In this document: piece by piece, positions 26,023 to 34,706 of the stretch
How the letters are laid out: the number at the start of each line of letters is the position of its first letter
How positions within the stretch are numbered: position 1 is the stretch's first letter
Source: Stenotrophomonas maltophilia
Lineage (GTDB): Bacteria; Pseudomonadota; Gammaproteobacteria; Xanthomonadales; Xanthomonadaceae
Assembly: GCF_002799155.1 (NCBI RefSeq)
Contig: NZ_NERD01000002.1
Span: 1,984,001-2,048,000, forward strand
Direction of reading: 5' to 3'
Length of the DNA stretch: 64,000 bases
The notes under the pieces: model-generated
What the model was told of the DNA's origin: nothing
The model's database searches: none
Seen by the model: only the letters and a program-made list of their open reading frames with translations
Made by a program: the position numbers and the translations under genes

Positions 26023-26354
26023 ACATCGAGGCTCTGGAATGCATGCTTGCCAGCGGCAAGGACGGCGCGCTGCTGCGCTTCGGCCTGGGCAAGGGCTGGC
26101 TGGATGCCGGCAACCCGGTGCGCGCGGCCACCCATCTGGGCCGCTGCGTGGTGCTTGATCCGCAGTACTCGGCGGCGTGGAAGCTGCTGGGCAAAGCCTG
26201 GCTGGCCAGTGGCCAACCGCAGGCGGCACGCGAGGCCTGGCAACGCGGCCTGAGCGTGGCCGGCAGCAAGGGCGACCAGCAGGCACGCAAGGAAATGCAG
26301 GTGTTCCTGCGACGCCTGGACCGCGATCAAGCGGCCCTGGCGAAAGCGGGCTGA
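26019..26354 (+). CDS. Small TPR protein
   Basis: 111 residues containing about two tetratricopeptide repeats (GWLDAGNPVRAATHLGRCVV, AWLASGQPQAAREAWQRGLS). No signal peptide. Translationally coupled to the flavin reductase, so probably a scaffold or chaperone for it or for an interacting protein. It is convergent with desB, whose stop is only 5 bases away. Confidence 0.8.
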   Translation: MNIEALECMLASGKDGALLRFGLGKGWLDAGNPVRAATHLGRCVVLDPQYSAAWKLLGKAWLASGQPQAAREAWQRGLSVAGSKGDQQARKEMQVFLRRLDRDQAALAKAG

Positions 26355-26359
26355 GCCGA

Positions 26360-27508
26360 TCAGCCCGCGTTGGCCGATGCCGGTGCGGACATGATGTCCG
26401 ACATCGGCAGGCGGCGTGGCTTGCTCGGGAACGCGTGGCGCAGGATGCGCCAGACCACCTGGCCGAACTGGCGCGGCAGCGACCCGTTGTTGTAGTGCTG
26501 GCCGTAGCGGCGGCAGATGTCCTTCACTTCCTTGGCAATGGCCGCATAGCGGTTGGCCGGCAGGTCCGGGTAGAAGTGGTGCTCGATCTGGTGGCTGAGG
26601 TTGCCCGACAGCACGTTGATCAGGAAGCCACCACTGATGTTGGACGAACCGCGCAGCTGGCGCAGGTACCAGTGTCCACGCGATTCATTGCGCAGGCACT
26701 CCTTCGGGAAGGTCTCCGATTCGGCGGTGAAGTGGCCGCAGAAGATGATCACGTAGGTCCAGATGTTGCGCAGGCCATTGGCCACCAGGTTGCCCAGCAT
26801 CACGGTGAGGAAGAACGGGCCGGCCAGCAGCGGGAAGAACACGTAGTCCTTCAGCACCTGGCGCAGCATCTTGCGCGCCACCGGGCGGGTCTGCAGCCAC
26901 ATCGCACGCGCACTCATGCGGCCCTTCAGCCAGCGGCCCAGGCGCAGGTCCTGCGCAGCCACGCCCCACTGGAACAGCAGTGCGAAGATCGGCGCGATGA
27001 TCGGCTGCAGCAGGTAGAACGGCTTCCAGCGCTGTTCCGGGAAGATCCGCAGCAGGCCGTAGCCGATGTCATCGTCCATGCCACGCACGTTGGTGTAGGT
27101 GTGGTGGCGGAAATTGTGGGTCTTGCGCCAGTTGTCGGCAGTGGCAACGATGTCCCACTCGTAGGTGTTGCCGTTGAGCTTGGGGTCGCCGGTCCAGTCG
27201 AACTGGCCGTGCATCACGTTGTGGCCCAGCTCCATGTTCTCCAGGATCTTCGACAGCGCCAGCAGCAGCGTGCCGGTGATCGCGGCCGGCCACAGCAGCG
27301 GCATCCAGAACAGTGGCGAGAACGCCGCCAGGAACAACAGGCCACGGCCACCCACGCCGAACCAGCGCACGGCGGCGGCCACGCGGCGGATGTAACGGGT
27401 ATCGGAGGCACCGAGGCTGCCGATCACACGGTCGCGGATCGCGTCGAGTTCCTCACCGAAGGCATGCATCTCGGCAGTACTCAGGGCACGGTCGGTAGCG
27501 CGGGTCAT
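26360..27508 (-). CDS. desB: Acyl-CoA fatty-acid desaturase
   Basis: 382 residues, membrane diiron desaturase. The three His boxes are HNVMHG, HNFRHH and QIEHHF, with an extra FCGHF. Hydrophobic helices lie around residues 60-110 and 180-240. By analogy with Pseudomonas aeruginosa DesB it introduces a delta-9 double bond in acyl-CoA from exogenous fatty acids. GAGGAC precedes ATG 27508, 11 bases after desC. Electron supply comes from DesC just upstream. Confidence 0.9.
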   Translation of the reverse strand: MTRATDRALSTAEMHAFGEELDAIRDRVIGSLGASDTRYIRRVAAAVRWFGVGGRGLLFLAAFSPLFWMPLLWPAAITGTLLLALSKILENMELGHNVMHGQFDWTGDPKLNGNTYEWDIVATADNWRKTHNFRHHTYTNVRGMDDDIGYGLLRIFPEQRWKPFYLLQPIIAPIFALLFQWGVAAQDLRLGRWLKGRMSARAMWLQTRPVARKMLRQVLKDYVFFPLLAGPFFLTVMLGNLVANGLRNIWTYVIIFCGHFTAESETFPKECLRNESRGHWYLRQLRGSSNISGGFLINVLSGNLSHQIEHHFYPDLPANRYAAIAKEVKDICRRYGQHYNNGSLPRQFGQVVWRILRHAFPSKPRRLPMSDIMSAPASANAG

Positions 27509-27519
27509 GGCAGGCGTCC

Positions 27520-28590
27520 TCAGAGATCCAGGGTCAGGTCGGTGGTCGGTGCGCTCACGCAGATCCGCACCGGCTGCGCCGATCCGGATTGCAGGGCGCC
27601 GGTGCGCAGGTGGCGGGTGGCGCCACTGACGCGGTCACAGCTGCAGGTGTTGCAGATGCCCATGCGGCAGCCGTGCCTGGGCTTGATGCCATGGGCTTCC
27701 AGGCTTTCCAGCAACGAGCTGCCGCGCGGCACGCTCAGCTGGCGGCCACTGCGGGCCAACGTCAGCACCACCTCGCCTTCGCTGCTGGCGTCGTTCAGGG
27801 GCGCTGGCGGAGTGAACGCTTCTGCCTGGAAACCCGCGACCTGGTGCGCCAGGCGTTCGCGCGCAGCGGCAACGAATCCATTCGGGCCACAGGCCAGTAC
27901 ATGGCGCTGCGCCAGCGGCGTGTCATCGCCGGTTACCTGCAGGTCGTGGGTATCGATGCGTGCGGCGGGTACATCGCCTTCGCGGGTGGTCAACAGGTGC
28001 ACGCGCAGGTTCGGCTGGCTCGCGGCCAGCGCCTGCAGTTCATCACGGAACTGCAGGTGGGCGGAACTGCGCTCCCAGTAGAAAAGATCCACGGGCGCGG
28101 CCAGCGGGCGCTGGCAAGCCTCGCGCAGCAGGCTGCGCATCGGCGTGATGCCACTGCCGGCGGCCAACAACAGCGCCGGCGCCGCCGCCGGCAACTGGAA
28201 TTCACCGAACGCAGCCCCCAGGCGGAACAACTCGCCCGGCTGCGCATGGTGGACCAGATGCTGGCTGACCCGGCCGCCATCGACCGCCTTGACGGTGAGC
28301 GCCAGCTCGCGCCGCCCCAACGCGGTGGGGCTGTAGCTGCGCTGCCACAGGCGTCCTTCAATCTCTACACCCAGGGTGACGTGCTGGCCGGCGCGCATGC
28401 CGGCCCAGTGCCGGTTGGTGCGCAGGACCAGGGTCGACGCGACGTCGCCGGCCGGCTCACGCCGGACCAGGCGGGCCACCGGCTCATGCAGGGTCCACAG
28501 GGGATTGAGCTGGCCCGCCCAGAAATCGAACAGCGACGGCGAGACCCAGCGGTACGGAGAGAACAGGGACGGACGGACGACAGCGCTCAT
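27520..28590 (-). CDS. desC: Ferredoxin reductase / electron donor for desaturase
   Basis: 356 residues. An FAD domain (RSYSPTALGRRELALTVK near residue 95) and an NAD-binding domain (LLLAAGSGITPMRSLL, ACGPNGFV) are followed by a C-terminal plant-type 2Fe-2S domain with HGCRMGICNTCSC and a later Cys (RICVSAP). This is the DesC arrangement passing electrons from NADPH to DesB. First gene of the desCB pair; I use MSAVVRPS at 28590. Divergent from desT with a palindromic operator between. Confidence 0.9.
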   Translation of the reverse strand: MSAVVRPSLFSPYRWVSPSLFDFWAGQLNPLWTLHEPVARLVRREPAGDVASTLVLRTNRHWAGMRAGQHVTLGVEIEGRLWQRSYSPTALGRRELALTVKAVDGGRVSQHLVHHAQPGELFRLGAAFGEFQLPAAAPALLLAAGSGITPMRSLLREACQRPLAAPVDLFYWERSSAHLQFRDELQALAASQPNLRVHLLTTREGDVPAARIDTHDLQVTGDDTPLAQRHVLACGPNGFVAAARERLAHQVAGFQAEAFTPPAPLNDASSEGEVVLTLARSGRQLSVPRGSSLLESLEAHGIKPRHGCRMGICNTCSCDRVSGATRHLRTGALQSGSAQPVRICVSAPTTDLTLDL

Positions 28591-28610
28591 GGGCGAACTA
28601 TACGGGCGCA

Positions 28611-28637
28611 CATACACCTGTGTATACATGTGTATAT
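28611..28637. promoter_or_regulatory. Candidate DesT operator
   Basis: Two overlapping dyads, ATACAC-CT-GTGTAT (28612-28625) and ATACA-TG-TGTAT (28624-28635), lie between desC and desT. Such paired palindromes suit a TetR-family repressor. The bases differ from the P. aeruginosa DesT site as I remember it, so assignment rests on position. Confidence 0.55.
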
Positions 28638-28682
28638 TGAACCGGATTGGGTATGATTCAGCCTGGCCCCACCGGAACCCCC

Positions 28683-29339
28683 ATGGCCGCCGCCACCGCC
28701 TTGTCGACGCCCGAAGATGCCAACAGCCCGGCCCGCCGTACGGTGAGCCGCGAGGATCTGCTGGCCGCCGCCCTGAAACTGATCGGGCCGCACCGCAGCC
28801 TGTCCACGCTCAGCCTGCGCGAAGTGGCACGTGAGGCCGGCATCGCGCCGAACAGCTTCTACCGGCAGTTCCGCGACATGGACGAACTGGCCGTGGCGCT
28901 GATCGATGCCGCCGGCCGCTCGCTGCGCACCATCATCGGCGAGGCCCGCCAGCGCGCCACCTCTACCGCCAGCAGCGTCGTGCGGGTCTCGGTGGAGACC
29001 TTCATGGAACAGTTGCGCGCCGACGACAAGCTGCTGCACGTGCTGCTGCGCGAGGGCGCGGTCGGCTCGGACGACTTCAAGCACGCGGTCGAACGCGAGC
29101 TGCACTATTTCGAGGAAGAGCTGCAGCACGACCTCGTGCGCCTGGCCGCGCTGGATGGCGCCGTGCTGCATGCCCCGGAACTGGTGGCCAAGGCCATCAC
29201 CCGGCTGGTGTTCGCGATGGGCGCCACTGCCATGGACCTGCCGCCTGAGAAGGATCCGGAGCTGGTCGAGCAGATCTCCACGATGATCCGCATGATCATC
29301 GTCGGCGCGCGCACTCCCGCCGCATTCCGCCGCGGCTGA
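28683..29339 (+). CDS. desT: TetR-family regulator, DesT-like
   Basis: 218 residues from ATG 28683 (GGAA 6 bases before); ATG 28653 is possible. The N-terminal helix-turn-helix reads STLSLREVAREAGIAPNSFY, right for TetR, with an acyl-CoA-responsive-type C-terminal domain. In P. aeruginosa DesT represses or activates desCB according to saturated versus unsaturated acyl-CoA. Divergent placement next to desCB supports the same role. Confidence 0.85.
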   Translation: MAAATALSTPEDANSPARRTVSREDLLAAALKLIGPHRSLSTLSLREVAREAGIAPNSFYRQFRDMDELAVALIDAAGRSLRTIIGEARQRATSTASSVVRVSVETFMEQLRADDKLLHVLLREGAVGSDDFKHAVERELHYFEEELQHDLVRLAALDGAVLHAPELVAKAITRLVFAMGATAMDLPPEKDPELVEQISTMIRMIIVGARTPAAFRRG

Positions 29340-29351
29340 CGATCCGCTCCA

Positions 29352-29389
29352 GGGTCGGATCCCTTTCCAAAGGAAAGGGCCCTGACCCC
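29352..29389. repeat. GGGTC...AAAGG palindrome, copy 1
   Basis: GGGTCGGATCCCTTTCC and AAGGAAAGGGCCCTGACCC form an imperfect hairpin after desT. Related copies are at 34331-34367 and 40070-40108. Confidence 0.7.
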
Positions 29390-29523
29390 GTCCCCCTGCA
29401 CCACACGGCAACGCCATCCTCCGTGCATGACCACCGGCAGGGTTGCGGCTGCCTTATGTAATGTTATAACACTCGCATGATCCGCCTGGATGGTGCTCCT
29501 CACCAAATTGCTGCAGCTTCGTT

Positions 29524-29541
29524 ATATAGCCCTTGCTATAT
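29524..29541. promoter_or_regulatory. MntR box before the TonB receptor
   Basis: ATATAGC-CCTT-GCTATAT, perfect 7-base arms. It shares TATAGC-N4-GCTATA with the site before mntH and with the E. coli MntR consensus (CATAGC-N4-GCTATG). It lies 72 bases upstream of the receptor start. Confidence 0.75.
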
Positions 29542-29613
29542 TCATAAGCCACTGCTTTCATATGCACCAGCCAGGTCGCCCTCGCCGCCCTCCCTCCCCA
29601 AGGACGACGCCTC

Positions 29614-31767
29614 ATGCCCGTTTCCCTCATTCGCCGCCTGCCACTGGCTGCCGCCATTGCCCTCACCCTGCCACTGCCCGCATTGGCGGCCGCGCCGAAA
29701 CCCACCGAACTGGACAGGGTGCAGGTGAAAGTCAGCACCGCCACCCGCAGCGAACGCCTGCTGTCGGACGTGCCGATCCGCACCGAGGTGCTGCGCAAGG
29801 AAGACATCGCGTTGCGTGCGGCCACCGACTTCTCGCGTGCCGCCGAGCTGATCAACGGCCTGCGCGTGGAGAGCAACTGCCAGAACTGCAACACCAGCGA
29901 GGTGCAGCTGCTGGGCCTGCCGGGCGCCTACAACCAGCTGCTGTTCGATGGCATTCCGCTGCTGTCCACGCTGGGCAGCGTGTACGGCCTGGAACAGATT
30001 CCGGCCGGCTTCGTCGACCGCATCGAAGTGGTCAAGGGCGGCGGCTCGGCACTCTATGGGCCGGGTGCGGTGGCCGGTGTGATCAACCTGATTCCCCCGC
30101 TGCCGGCGCGCAGCGGTGGCCATGTGCAGGCCGGCGTGGACGTGCTGAAGGGCACACCGCAGAAGAATGCCGACGTGCGCCTGGACCTGGTGGCGAAGGA
30201 CGCCGATGCCGGGCTGTCGGTGATTGCCCAGCGCAACTGGAACAGCGGCATCGACTACAACGGTGACGGCTACACCGAAATCACCCGCAAGAACCTCAAG
30301 GTCGGCGGGCTGCAGGCCTGGTACGCGCCCACGCCGGGCACGCGGCTGCGCCTGGACCTGCAGGTGACCGATGAAACCCGCCGCGGCGGCAACCGCCTGG
30401 ATCAGCCCGAGTACCTGGCCAACATCGCCGAATCGCTGGATACGAAGTACCGGCGCGGCAGCGTGTCGTGGGACCAGGAGATCAATGCCGACGTCGACTT
30501 CCGCCTGGCCTATGCCTTCGCCGACATCGACCGTGACAGCTTCTATGGTGGCCTGGGTGACGTGGTCACCGATCCCTCTGCCCCTGGCTATGACCCTTCG
30601 CAGCTGGACCCCAACGTGGCTGGCAGCGCGGCCTCGCGCTCGTGGCGCCAGTACGGCCGTACCCACAACCCGCTGCACTACATCGACAGCCAGTTGAACT
30701 GGCGGCTGGGCGCGCACGCGCTGGCCTTCGGCGTGCAGTACAAGCACGAGGCGCTGCGCGACGACAACCGCACCGGTGACGGCCAGCGTCTTGCCGTGCT
30801 GGAGGATGCAACCTTCCACAACCTGGGCGCCTTCATCCAGGACGAATGGAGCCTGCGCGACGACGTCGACCTGGTGCTGGGCGCACGCGTGGACAAGAGC
30901 TCGGAGCTGGACAACGCGGTGTTCTCGCCGCGCATCGCGCTGGCCTGGCAGGCCACCCCGAACCTGAAGTGGCGCGCGGGCATCGCCACCGGCTTCCGCG
31001 CCCCGGAGATCTTCGTTGAGGACGTGCATGTCGATACCTTGGGTGGCGAACAGGTGCGCGTGCGAAACGCCGACGGCCTGAAGGAAGAGCGCGCATTGAC
31101 CACCCTGTTCGGCTTCGACTGGCGTTCGGACCCGGCCAATCCGGTCTGGAGCTGGGATGCCACCGCCTCGTATGCGCGCATCCGCGATACCTTCGCGCTG
31201 GGCGAGATCCAGCGCGGTGATGACGGCCAGCTCAGCCAGCTGCGCTACAACGCCTCCGGCTCGAATGTGCTGGGCGCAGAGACCAACCTCGGCTGGCAGC
31301 CGTCGCCACAGTGGCGCCTGACCGCCGGTGCCTCCTGGTACCGCTCGCGCTTCCGCGAACCGCAACGCATCTTCGACGACACCGGCGACGGTGGCGACAC
31401 GGTCATCGAAAGCCGCGACTACCTGAAGACGCCACGCTGGACCGGCCTGGCCCAGCTCAGCTGGATGCCGGCCGAGCCGTGGGAAACTTTCGTGGCGCTG
31501 CGCCACACCGGACCGATGTCGGTGCTGAACAACCGGCTGGGCGAACTGCACCGCACGCGTTCATTCCTGGTGACCGACCTCGGTGCGCGTTGGCACCGTC
31601 ACCTGGGCGCGCAGGCACACCAGGAAGTATCGGTGGCCGCAGGCGTCAAGAACGTGTTCGACCAGCGCCAGAAGGACCTGGAAGTGGGCGCGCTGCGTGA
31701 CAGCGACTATGTCTACGGGCCGCGTTTCGCGCGCTCGTGGTACGTAAACCTGCGCTATGCGTTCTGA
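29614..31767 (+). CDS. TonB-dependent receptor, probable manganese uptake
   Basis: 717 residues, outer membrane. Signal peptide ends at LALAA near residue 26. The plug (about 40-150) carries a Cys pair, Cys89 and Cys92 (NCQNCNTSEVQLLGL), then DGIPLLSTLGSVYGLEQIP and GGGSALYGPGAVAGVINLI. The beta-barrel ends in SWYVNLRYAF with a terminal Phe. The NCQNC plug type also occurs in HmuR-like receptors, so sequence alone does not give the substrate. The MntR box upstream and co-location with mntR and mntH make Mn(II) the best guess, as for MnoT of Bradyrhizobium. An 11-base overlap couples it to the thioredoxin gene. Confidence 0.85.
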   Translation: MPVSLIRRLPLAAAIALTLPLPALAAAPKPTELDRVQVKVSTATRSERLLSDVPIRTEVLRKEDIALRAATDFSRAAELINGLRVESNCQNCNTSEVQLLGLPGAYNQLLFDGIPLLSTLGSVYGLEQIPAGFVDRIEVVKGGGSALYGPGAVAGVINLIPPLPARSGGHVQAGVDVLKGTPQKNADVRLDLVAKDADAGLSVIAQRNWNSGIDYNGDGYTEITRKNLKVGGLQAWYAPTPGTRLRLDLQVTDETRRGGNRLDQPEYLANIAESLDTKYRRGSVSWDQEINADVDFRLAYAFADIDRDSFYGGLGDVVTDPSAPGYDPSQLDPNVAGSAASRSWRQYGRTHNPLHYIDSQLNWRLGAHALAFGVQYKHEALRDDNRTGDGQRLAVLEDATFHNLGAFIQDEWSLRDDVDLVLGARVDKSSELDNAVFSPRIALAWQATPNLKWRAGIATGFRAPEIFVEDVHVDTLGGEQVRVRNADGLKEERALTTLFGFDWRSDPANPVWSWDATASYARIRDTFALGEIQRGDDGQLSQLRYNASGSNVLGAETNLGWQPSPQWRLTAGASWYRSRFREPQRIFDDTGDGGDTVIESRDYLKTPRWTGLAQLSWMPAEPWETFVALRHTGPMSVLNNRLGELHRTRSFLVTDLGARWHRHLGAQAHQEVSVAAGVKNVFDQRQKDLEVGALRDSDYVYGPRFARSWYVNLRYAF

Positions 31768-32317
31768 GGCCCTGCGAACGCTGTTGCTGACGTGTGCCTT
31801 GCTGCTGGCTGCACCGGCGACGGGCGCGGACCTGCATGCGCAGGTTTCCGCCTCGCTGATGCGGCCCGAGCAGCGCTCGCTGCGGCCGATGCAGTGGTCG
31901 CCGCCACCGAAACTGGTGGCGCTGTACTTCGGTGCCGACTGGTGCGCGCCGTGCCATGCCTTCGTACCCACACTGCGCAGCGTGCGCGACGCGCTGCGCG
32001 AGGCCGGCGCCGACACCGAAGTGGTGTATGTCAGCCTCGATGAGAGCGAGGCTGCGCTGCGCCGCTACATGCACGCGCAGGACATGCCGTGGCCCGTGCT
32101 GGACCCGCGCCGCGCCGCGCGCATGCCTGCACTGCAGGCCCTGGCCGGTTTGGGACCACCGAACCTGGTGCTGATCGATGCCGACGGTGCAGTGCTGGCC
32201 AATGGCTGGCAAGGCCGGCGCTACGAAGGACTGCAACCTGTATTGAAGGAATGGACGAAACGGGCGTGCGCGCAGCAGCAGGCCCATTGTCCCAACGCCG
32301 GCATCCAATCACGGTAG
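31757..32317 (+). CDS. Periplasmic thioredoxin-like protein
   Basis: 186 residues with a signal peptide (cleavage near ATGAD, residue 24). TlpA/TryX-like fold: FGADWCAPCHAFV with Cys63 and Cys66, and PPNLVLIDADGAV carrying the cis-Pro region. The start lies inside the receptor gene (31757-31767), so the two are coupled. It may keep the plug Cys pair of the receptor reduced, or act on another metal-uptake thiol. A GTAG palindrome over the stop ends the unit. Confidence 0.85.
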   Translation: MRSEALRTLLLTCALLLAAPATGADLHAQVSASLMRPEQRSLRPMQWSPPPKLVALYFGADWCAPCHAFVPTLRSVRDALREAGADTEVVYVSLDESEAALRRYMHAQDMPWPVLDPRRAARMPALQALAGLGPPNLVLIDADGAVLANGWQGRRYEGLQPVLKEWTKRACAQQQAHCPNAGIQSR

Positions 32318-32341
32318 CGCCGGGCATGGCCCGGCGCTACC
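32313..32341. repeat. Perfect GTAG palindrome, bidirectional terminator
   Basis: GGTAGCGCCGGGC-ATG-GCCCGGCGCTACC, perfect 13-base arms, exactly between the convergent thioredoxin and mntR stops. Confidence 0.8.
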
Positions 32342-32342
32342 G

Positions 32343-32813
32343 CTACGGCGCCCCGCCCTCGGCCTTGCGCACGAACGCTTCGAACAACGCCAACGTCTGC
32401 TCGCTCACGTGATGCTCGATACCTTCGGCATCACGCCGTGCGGTATCCGGGTCAACGCCCAGCGCCAGCAGGAAACGCTCCACGGTCTGGTGGCGCTGGC
32501 GGCTGGCATGGGCCAGCGCCTCGCCTTCGGGAGTGAGGAACACGCCGCGATACGGCCTTTGCACCACCCAACCATCACGGGCCAGCCGCCGCAGCATCTT
32601 CGCCACGGTGGGCTGGGCCACGCCCAGGCGGGTGGCGATGTCGACCTGGCGGGCCTCGCCGCCATCGGCCAGCAGGTCCGAGATCAGCTCGACATAGTCC
32701 TCCACCAGCTCCATCCGGTGCGCCTCGCGCACCTGCCGGAAGCTCTCGACCTGGCGCTCGGCCTCGATCAAGGGGGTGCTTTTCAGCGATGTCGAATCGT
32801 CGGTCTTGCCCAC
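32343..32813 (-). CDS. mntR: Manganese-responsive regulator MntR
   Basis: 156 residues, DtxR/MntR family. A winged helix ([31 protein letters not shown]) is followed by a short dimerisation domain with His/Glu metal residues ([20 protein letters not shown]); no SH3 domain, as in MntR. Mn-bound MntR represses Mn uptake genes. The start appears to be GTG 32813 with GGAAGGAC upstream. It is divergent from mntH, with the operator in the shared gap. Confidence 0.93.
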   Translation of the reverse strand: MGKTDDSTSLKSTPLIEAERQVESFRQVREAHRMELVEDYVELISDLLADGGEARQVDIATRLGVAQPTVAKMLRRLARDGWVVQRPYRGVFLTPEGEALAHASRQRHQTVERFLLALGVDPDTARRDAEGIEHHVSEQTLALFEAFVRKAEGGAP

Positions 32814-32905
32814 GCCTGCGCCTGTCCTTCCGGTGTGCTCCGGTGTTGAACCTGAATTCTGGACCAGTAACGCGATAAAGACGATTGTTTCACGTTGCTA
32901 ATGAC

Positions 32906-32921
32906 TATAGCAGGGGCTATA
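32906..32921. promoter_or_regulatory. MntR box before mntH
   Basis: TATAGC-AGGG-GCTATA, perfect 6-base arms, 9 bases upstream of the mntH ATG. Identical half-sites to the box at 29524. Confidence 0.8.
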
Positions 32922-32930
32922 TTCGAGTCC

Positions 32931-34262
32931 ATGAACACTCTGGCGCCCGGCAACCCTTCGGCCTCTGCTCCGGCCAGCCTGGGCGCGCTCAACGCCTCGG
33001 TGGCGGTGCCCGACAAGGGCCACTGGTGGTTCCGCCTGCTGGCCTTCCTCGGCCCGGGCTACATGATCTCGGTCGGCTACATGGACCCGGGCAACTGGGC
33101 AACCGACCTCGCCGGCGGTTCGCGCTTCGGCTACCTGCTGCTGTCGGTCATCCTCATTTCCAACCTGATGGCGGTGATCCTGCAGGCGCTGTCGGCCCGG
33201 CTCGGCATCGCCACCGGCATGGACCTGGCCCAGGCCTGCCGCGCGCGTTACCCGAAGCCGGTGAACCTGGCGCTGTGGGCGTTGTGCGAGGCCGCGATCA
33301 TCGCCTGCGACCTGGCCGAGGTGATCGGCACTGCCATCGCGCTGAAGCTGCTGTTCGACCTGCCGCTGCTGTGGGGTGCGGTGATCACCGCACTGGACAC
33401 GCTGCTGGTACTGCTGCTGATGAACCGCGGCTTCCGTGCGCTGGAAGCCTTCGTGATCGCGCTGCTGATGGTGATCTTCGCCTGCTTCGTGGTGCAGATC
33501 GCGATGGCCGCACCACCGGTGATGGCGGTGCTGGGCGGGTTCATTCCGCGCGCACAGGTGGTGACCGATCCGCAAGCGCTGTACATCGCGATCGGCATCA
33601 TTGGCGCCACGGTGATGCCGCACAACCTGTACCTGCACTCGTCGATCGTGCAGACCCGCGCCTATCCGCGTACCGACGAAGGCCGTCGCAGTGCGCTGCG
33701 CTGGGCGGTCACTGACAGCACCATAGCGCTGACCCTGGCGTTGTTCATCAACGCCAGCATCCTGATCCTGGCGGCGGCGGTCTTCCATGCCAATGGCCGG
33801 TTCGACGTGGAAGACATCGAGCAGGCACATCAACTGCTGGCGCCGATGCTGGGCGTGGGTGCAGCGGCCACGCTGTTTGCGATTGCCCTGCTGGCATCCG
33901 GCCTGAATTCGACAGTGACCGCGACGCTGGCCGGCCAGATCGTGATGGAAGGCTTCCTGCACCTGCGCCTGCCGCCGTGGCTGCGGCGTCTTGCCACCCG
34001 CGCACTGGCGATCATTCCGGTGGTGGTGGTGATCATGCTGTTCGGCGATCAGGGCGCAGTGAAGCTGCTGGTGCTGAGCCAGGTGGTGCTGTCGATGCAG
34101 CTGCCGTTCGCGATCATCCCGCTGGTGCGGATCGTGACTGACAAGGTGACGATGGGCGCGCTGGTGGCGCCACGCTGGCTGGGCGGCATCGCGTGGGCAA
34201 TCGCACTGGTGATCGTGGTGCTGAACGTGAAGCTGCTGGTCGACACCTTCACCGGCGGGTGA
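32931..34262 (+). CDS. mntH: Nramp manganese transporter
   Basis: 443 residues with 11 predicted helices. The Nramp signature is present: [14 protein letters not shown] in TM1 (metal-binding Asp and Asn) and [17 protein letters not shown] in TM6 (binding Met with PHN). It imports Mn(II) with protons. ATG 32931 gives the normal short N-terminus. The MntR operator just upstream implies repression under high Mn. Confidence 0.96.
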   Translation: MNTLAPGNPSASAPASLGALNASVAVPDKGHWWFRLLAFLGPGYMISVGYMDPGNWATDLAGGSRFGYLLLSVILISNLMAVILQALSARLGIATGMDLAQACRARYPKPVNLALWALCEAAIIACDLAEVIGTAIALKLLFDLPLLWGAVITALDTLLVLLLMNRGFRALEAFVIALLMVIFACFVVQIAMAAPPVMAVLGGFIPRAQVVTDPQALYIAIGIIGATVMPHNLYLHSSIVQTRAYPRTDEGRRSALRWAVTDSTIALTLALFINASILILAAAVFHANGRFDVEDIEQAHQLLAPMLGVGAAATLFAIALLASGLNSTVTATLAGQIVMEGFLHLRLPPWLRRLATRALAIIPVVVVIMLFGDQGAVKLLVLSQVVLSMQLPFAIIPLVRIVTDKVTMGALVAPRWLGGIAWAIALVIVVLNVKLLVDTFTGG

Positions 34263-34290
34263 CGCCAATGCCGGGATCGGTCCTGCCCCA

Positions 34291-34313
34291 GTAGATCCAC
34301 GCCATGCGTGGAT
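34291..34313. repeat. GTAG element, ATCCACGC type
   Basis: GTAG followed by ATCCACGC-CAT-GCGTGGAT, perfect 8-base arms, after mntH. Confidence 0.7.
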
Positions 34314-34330
34314 GCCTTTACGCGGTGTGA

Positions 34331-34367
34331 GGTCAGAGCCCTTGCCTCTGGCAAGGGATCCGACCCC
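34331..34367. repeat. GGGTC...AAAGG palindrome, copy 2
   Basis: GGTCAGAGCCCTTGCC ... GGCAAGGGATCCGACCCC. Same family as 29352 and 40070. It sits between convergent mntH and the nrd-linked thioredoxin gene. Confidence 0.7.
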
Positions 34368-34379
34368 GCCATCTCCACG

Positions 34380-34706
34380 CTACAGATGCAACGCGATCGC
34401 GGCCTCGATCTGCTGCGGCGACTGGAACCCGGCCAGGCGCGTGCGTTCGTCGCCGTCACGGAACAGCGACAGCGTCGGCGTCTGCCGCAGCCCCAGTTCC
34501 CTGAAGAACGCCTCGCCCAGCACCTCCAGCTGCACGCGCAGCAACGTGGTGCCCTGCCCCGCCACGCTGTTGGCCACACGGTGCAGCGACATCTCCAGCA
34601 TCCGGCACCCCGGGCACTGGTCCTTGTGGAAGTCCACCAGCACCCTCGGGTGTTCGGCCAGCAACTGCTGGAACTGCTCAGGCGTGGTGGCGTCGATGAT
34701 CTGCAT
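34380..34706 (-). CDS. Thioredoxin-like protein linked to ribonucleotide reductase
   Basis: 108 residues, cytosolic thioredoxin fold. The active site is DQCPGCRML (CPGC), the cis-Pro loop is RQTPTLSLF. I start at MQIIDATTPEQF (34706), which overlaps the flavodoxin gene end by 29 bases. Last gene of nrdA-nrdB-flavodoxin-thioredoxin, so it probably reduces the NrdA C-terminal Cys pair or the flavodoxin partner. Confidence 0.88.
   Translation of the reverse strand: MQIIDATTPEQFQQLLAEHPRVLVDFHKDQCPGCRMLEMSLHRVANSVAGQGTTLLRVQLEVLGEAFFRELGLRQTPTLSLFRDGDERTRLAGFQSPQQIEAAIALHL

Noticed and set aside
32898..34268. 456-residue minus-strand open frame opposite mntH
   Set aside because: His/Gln/Arg-rich antisense frame without any recognisable motif; mntH on the plus strand has the full Nramp signature.
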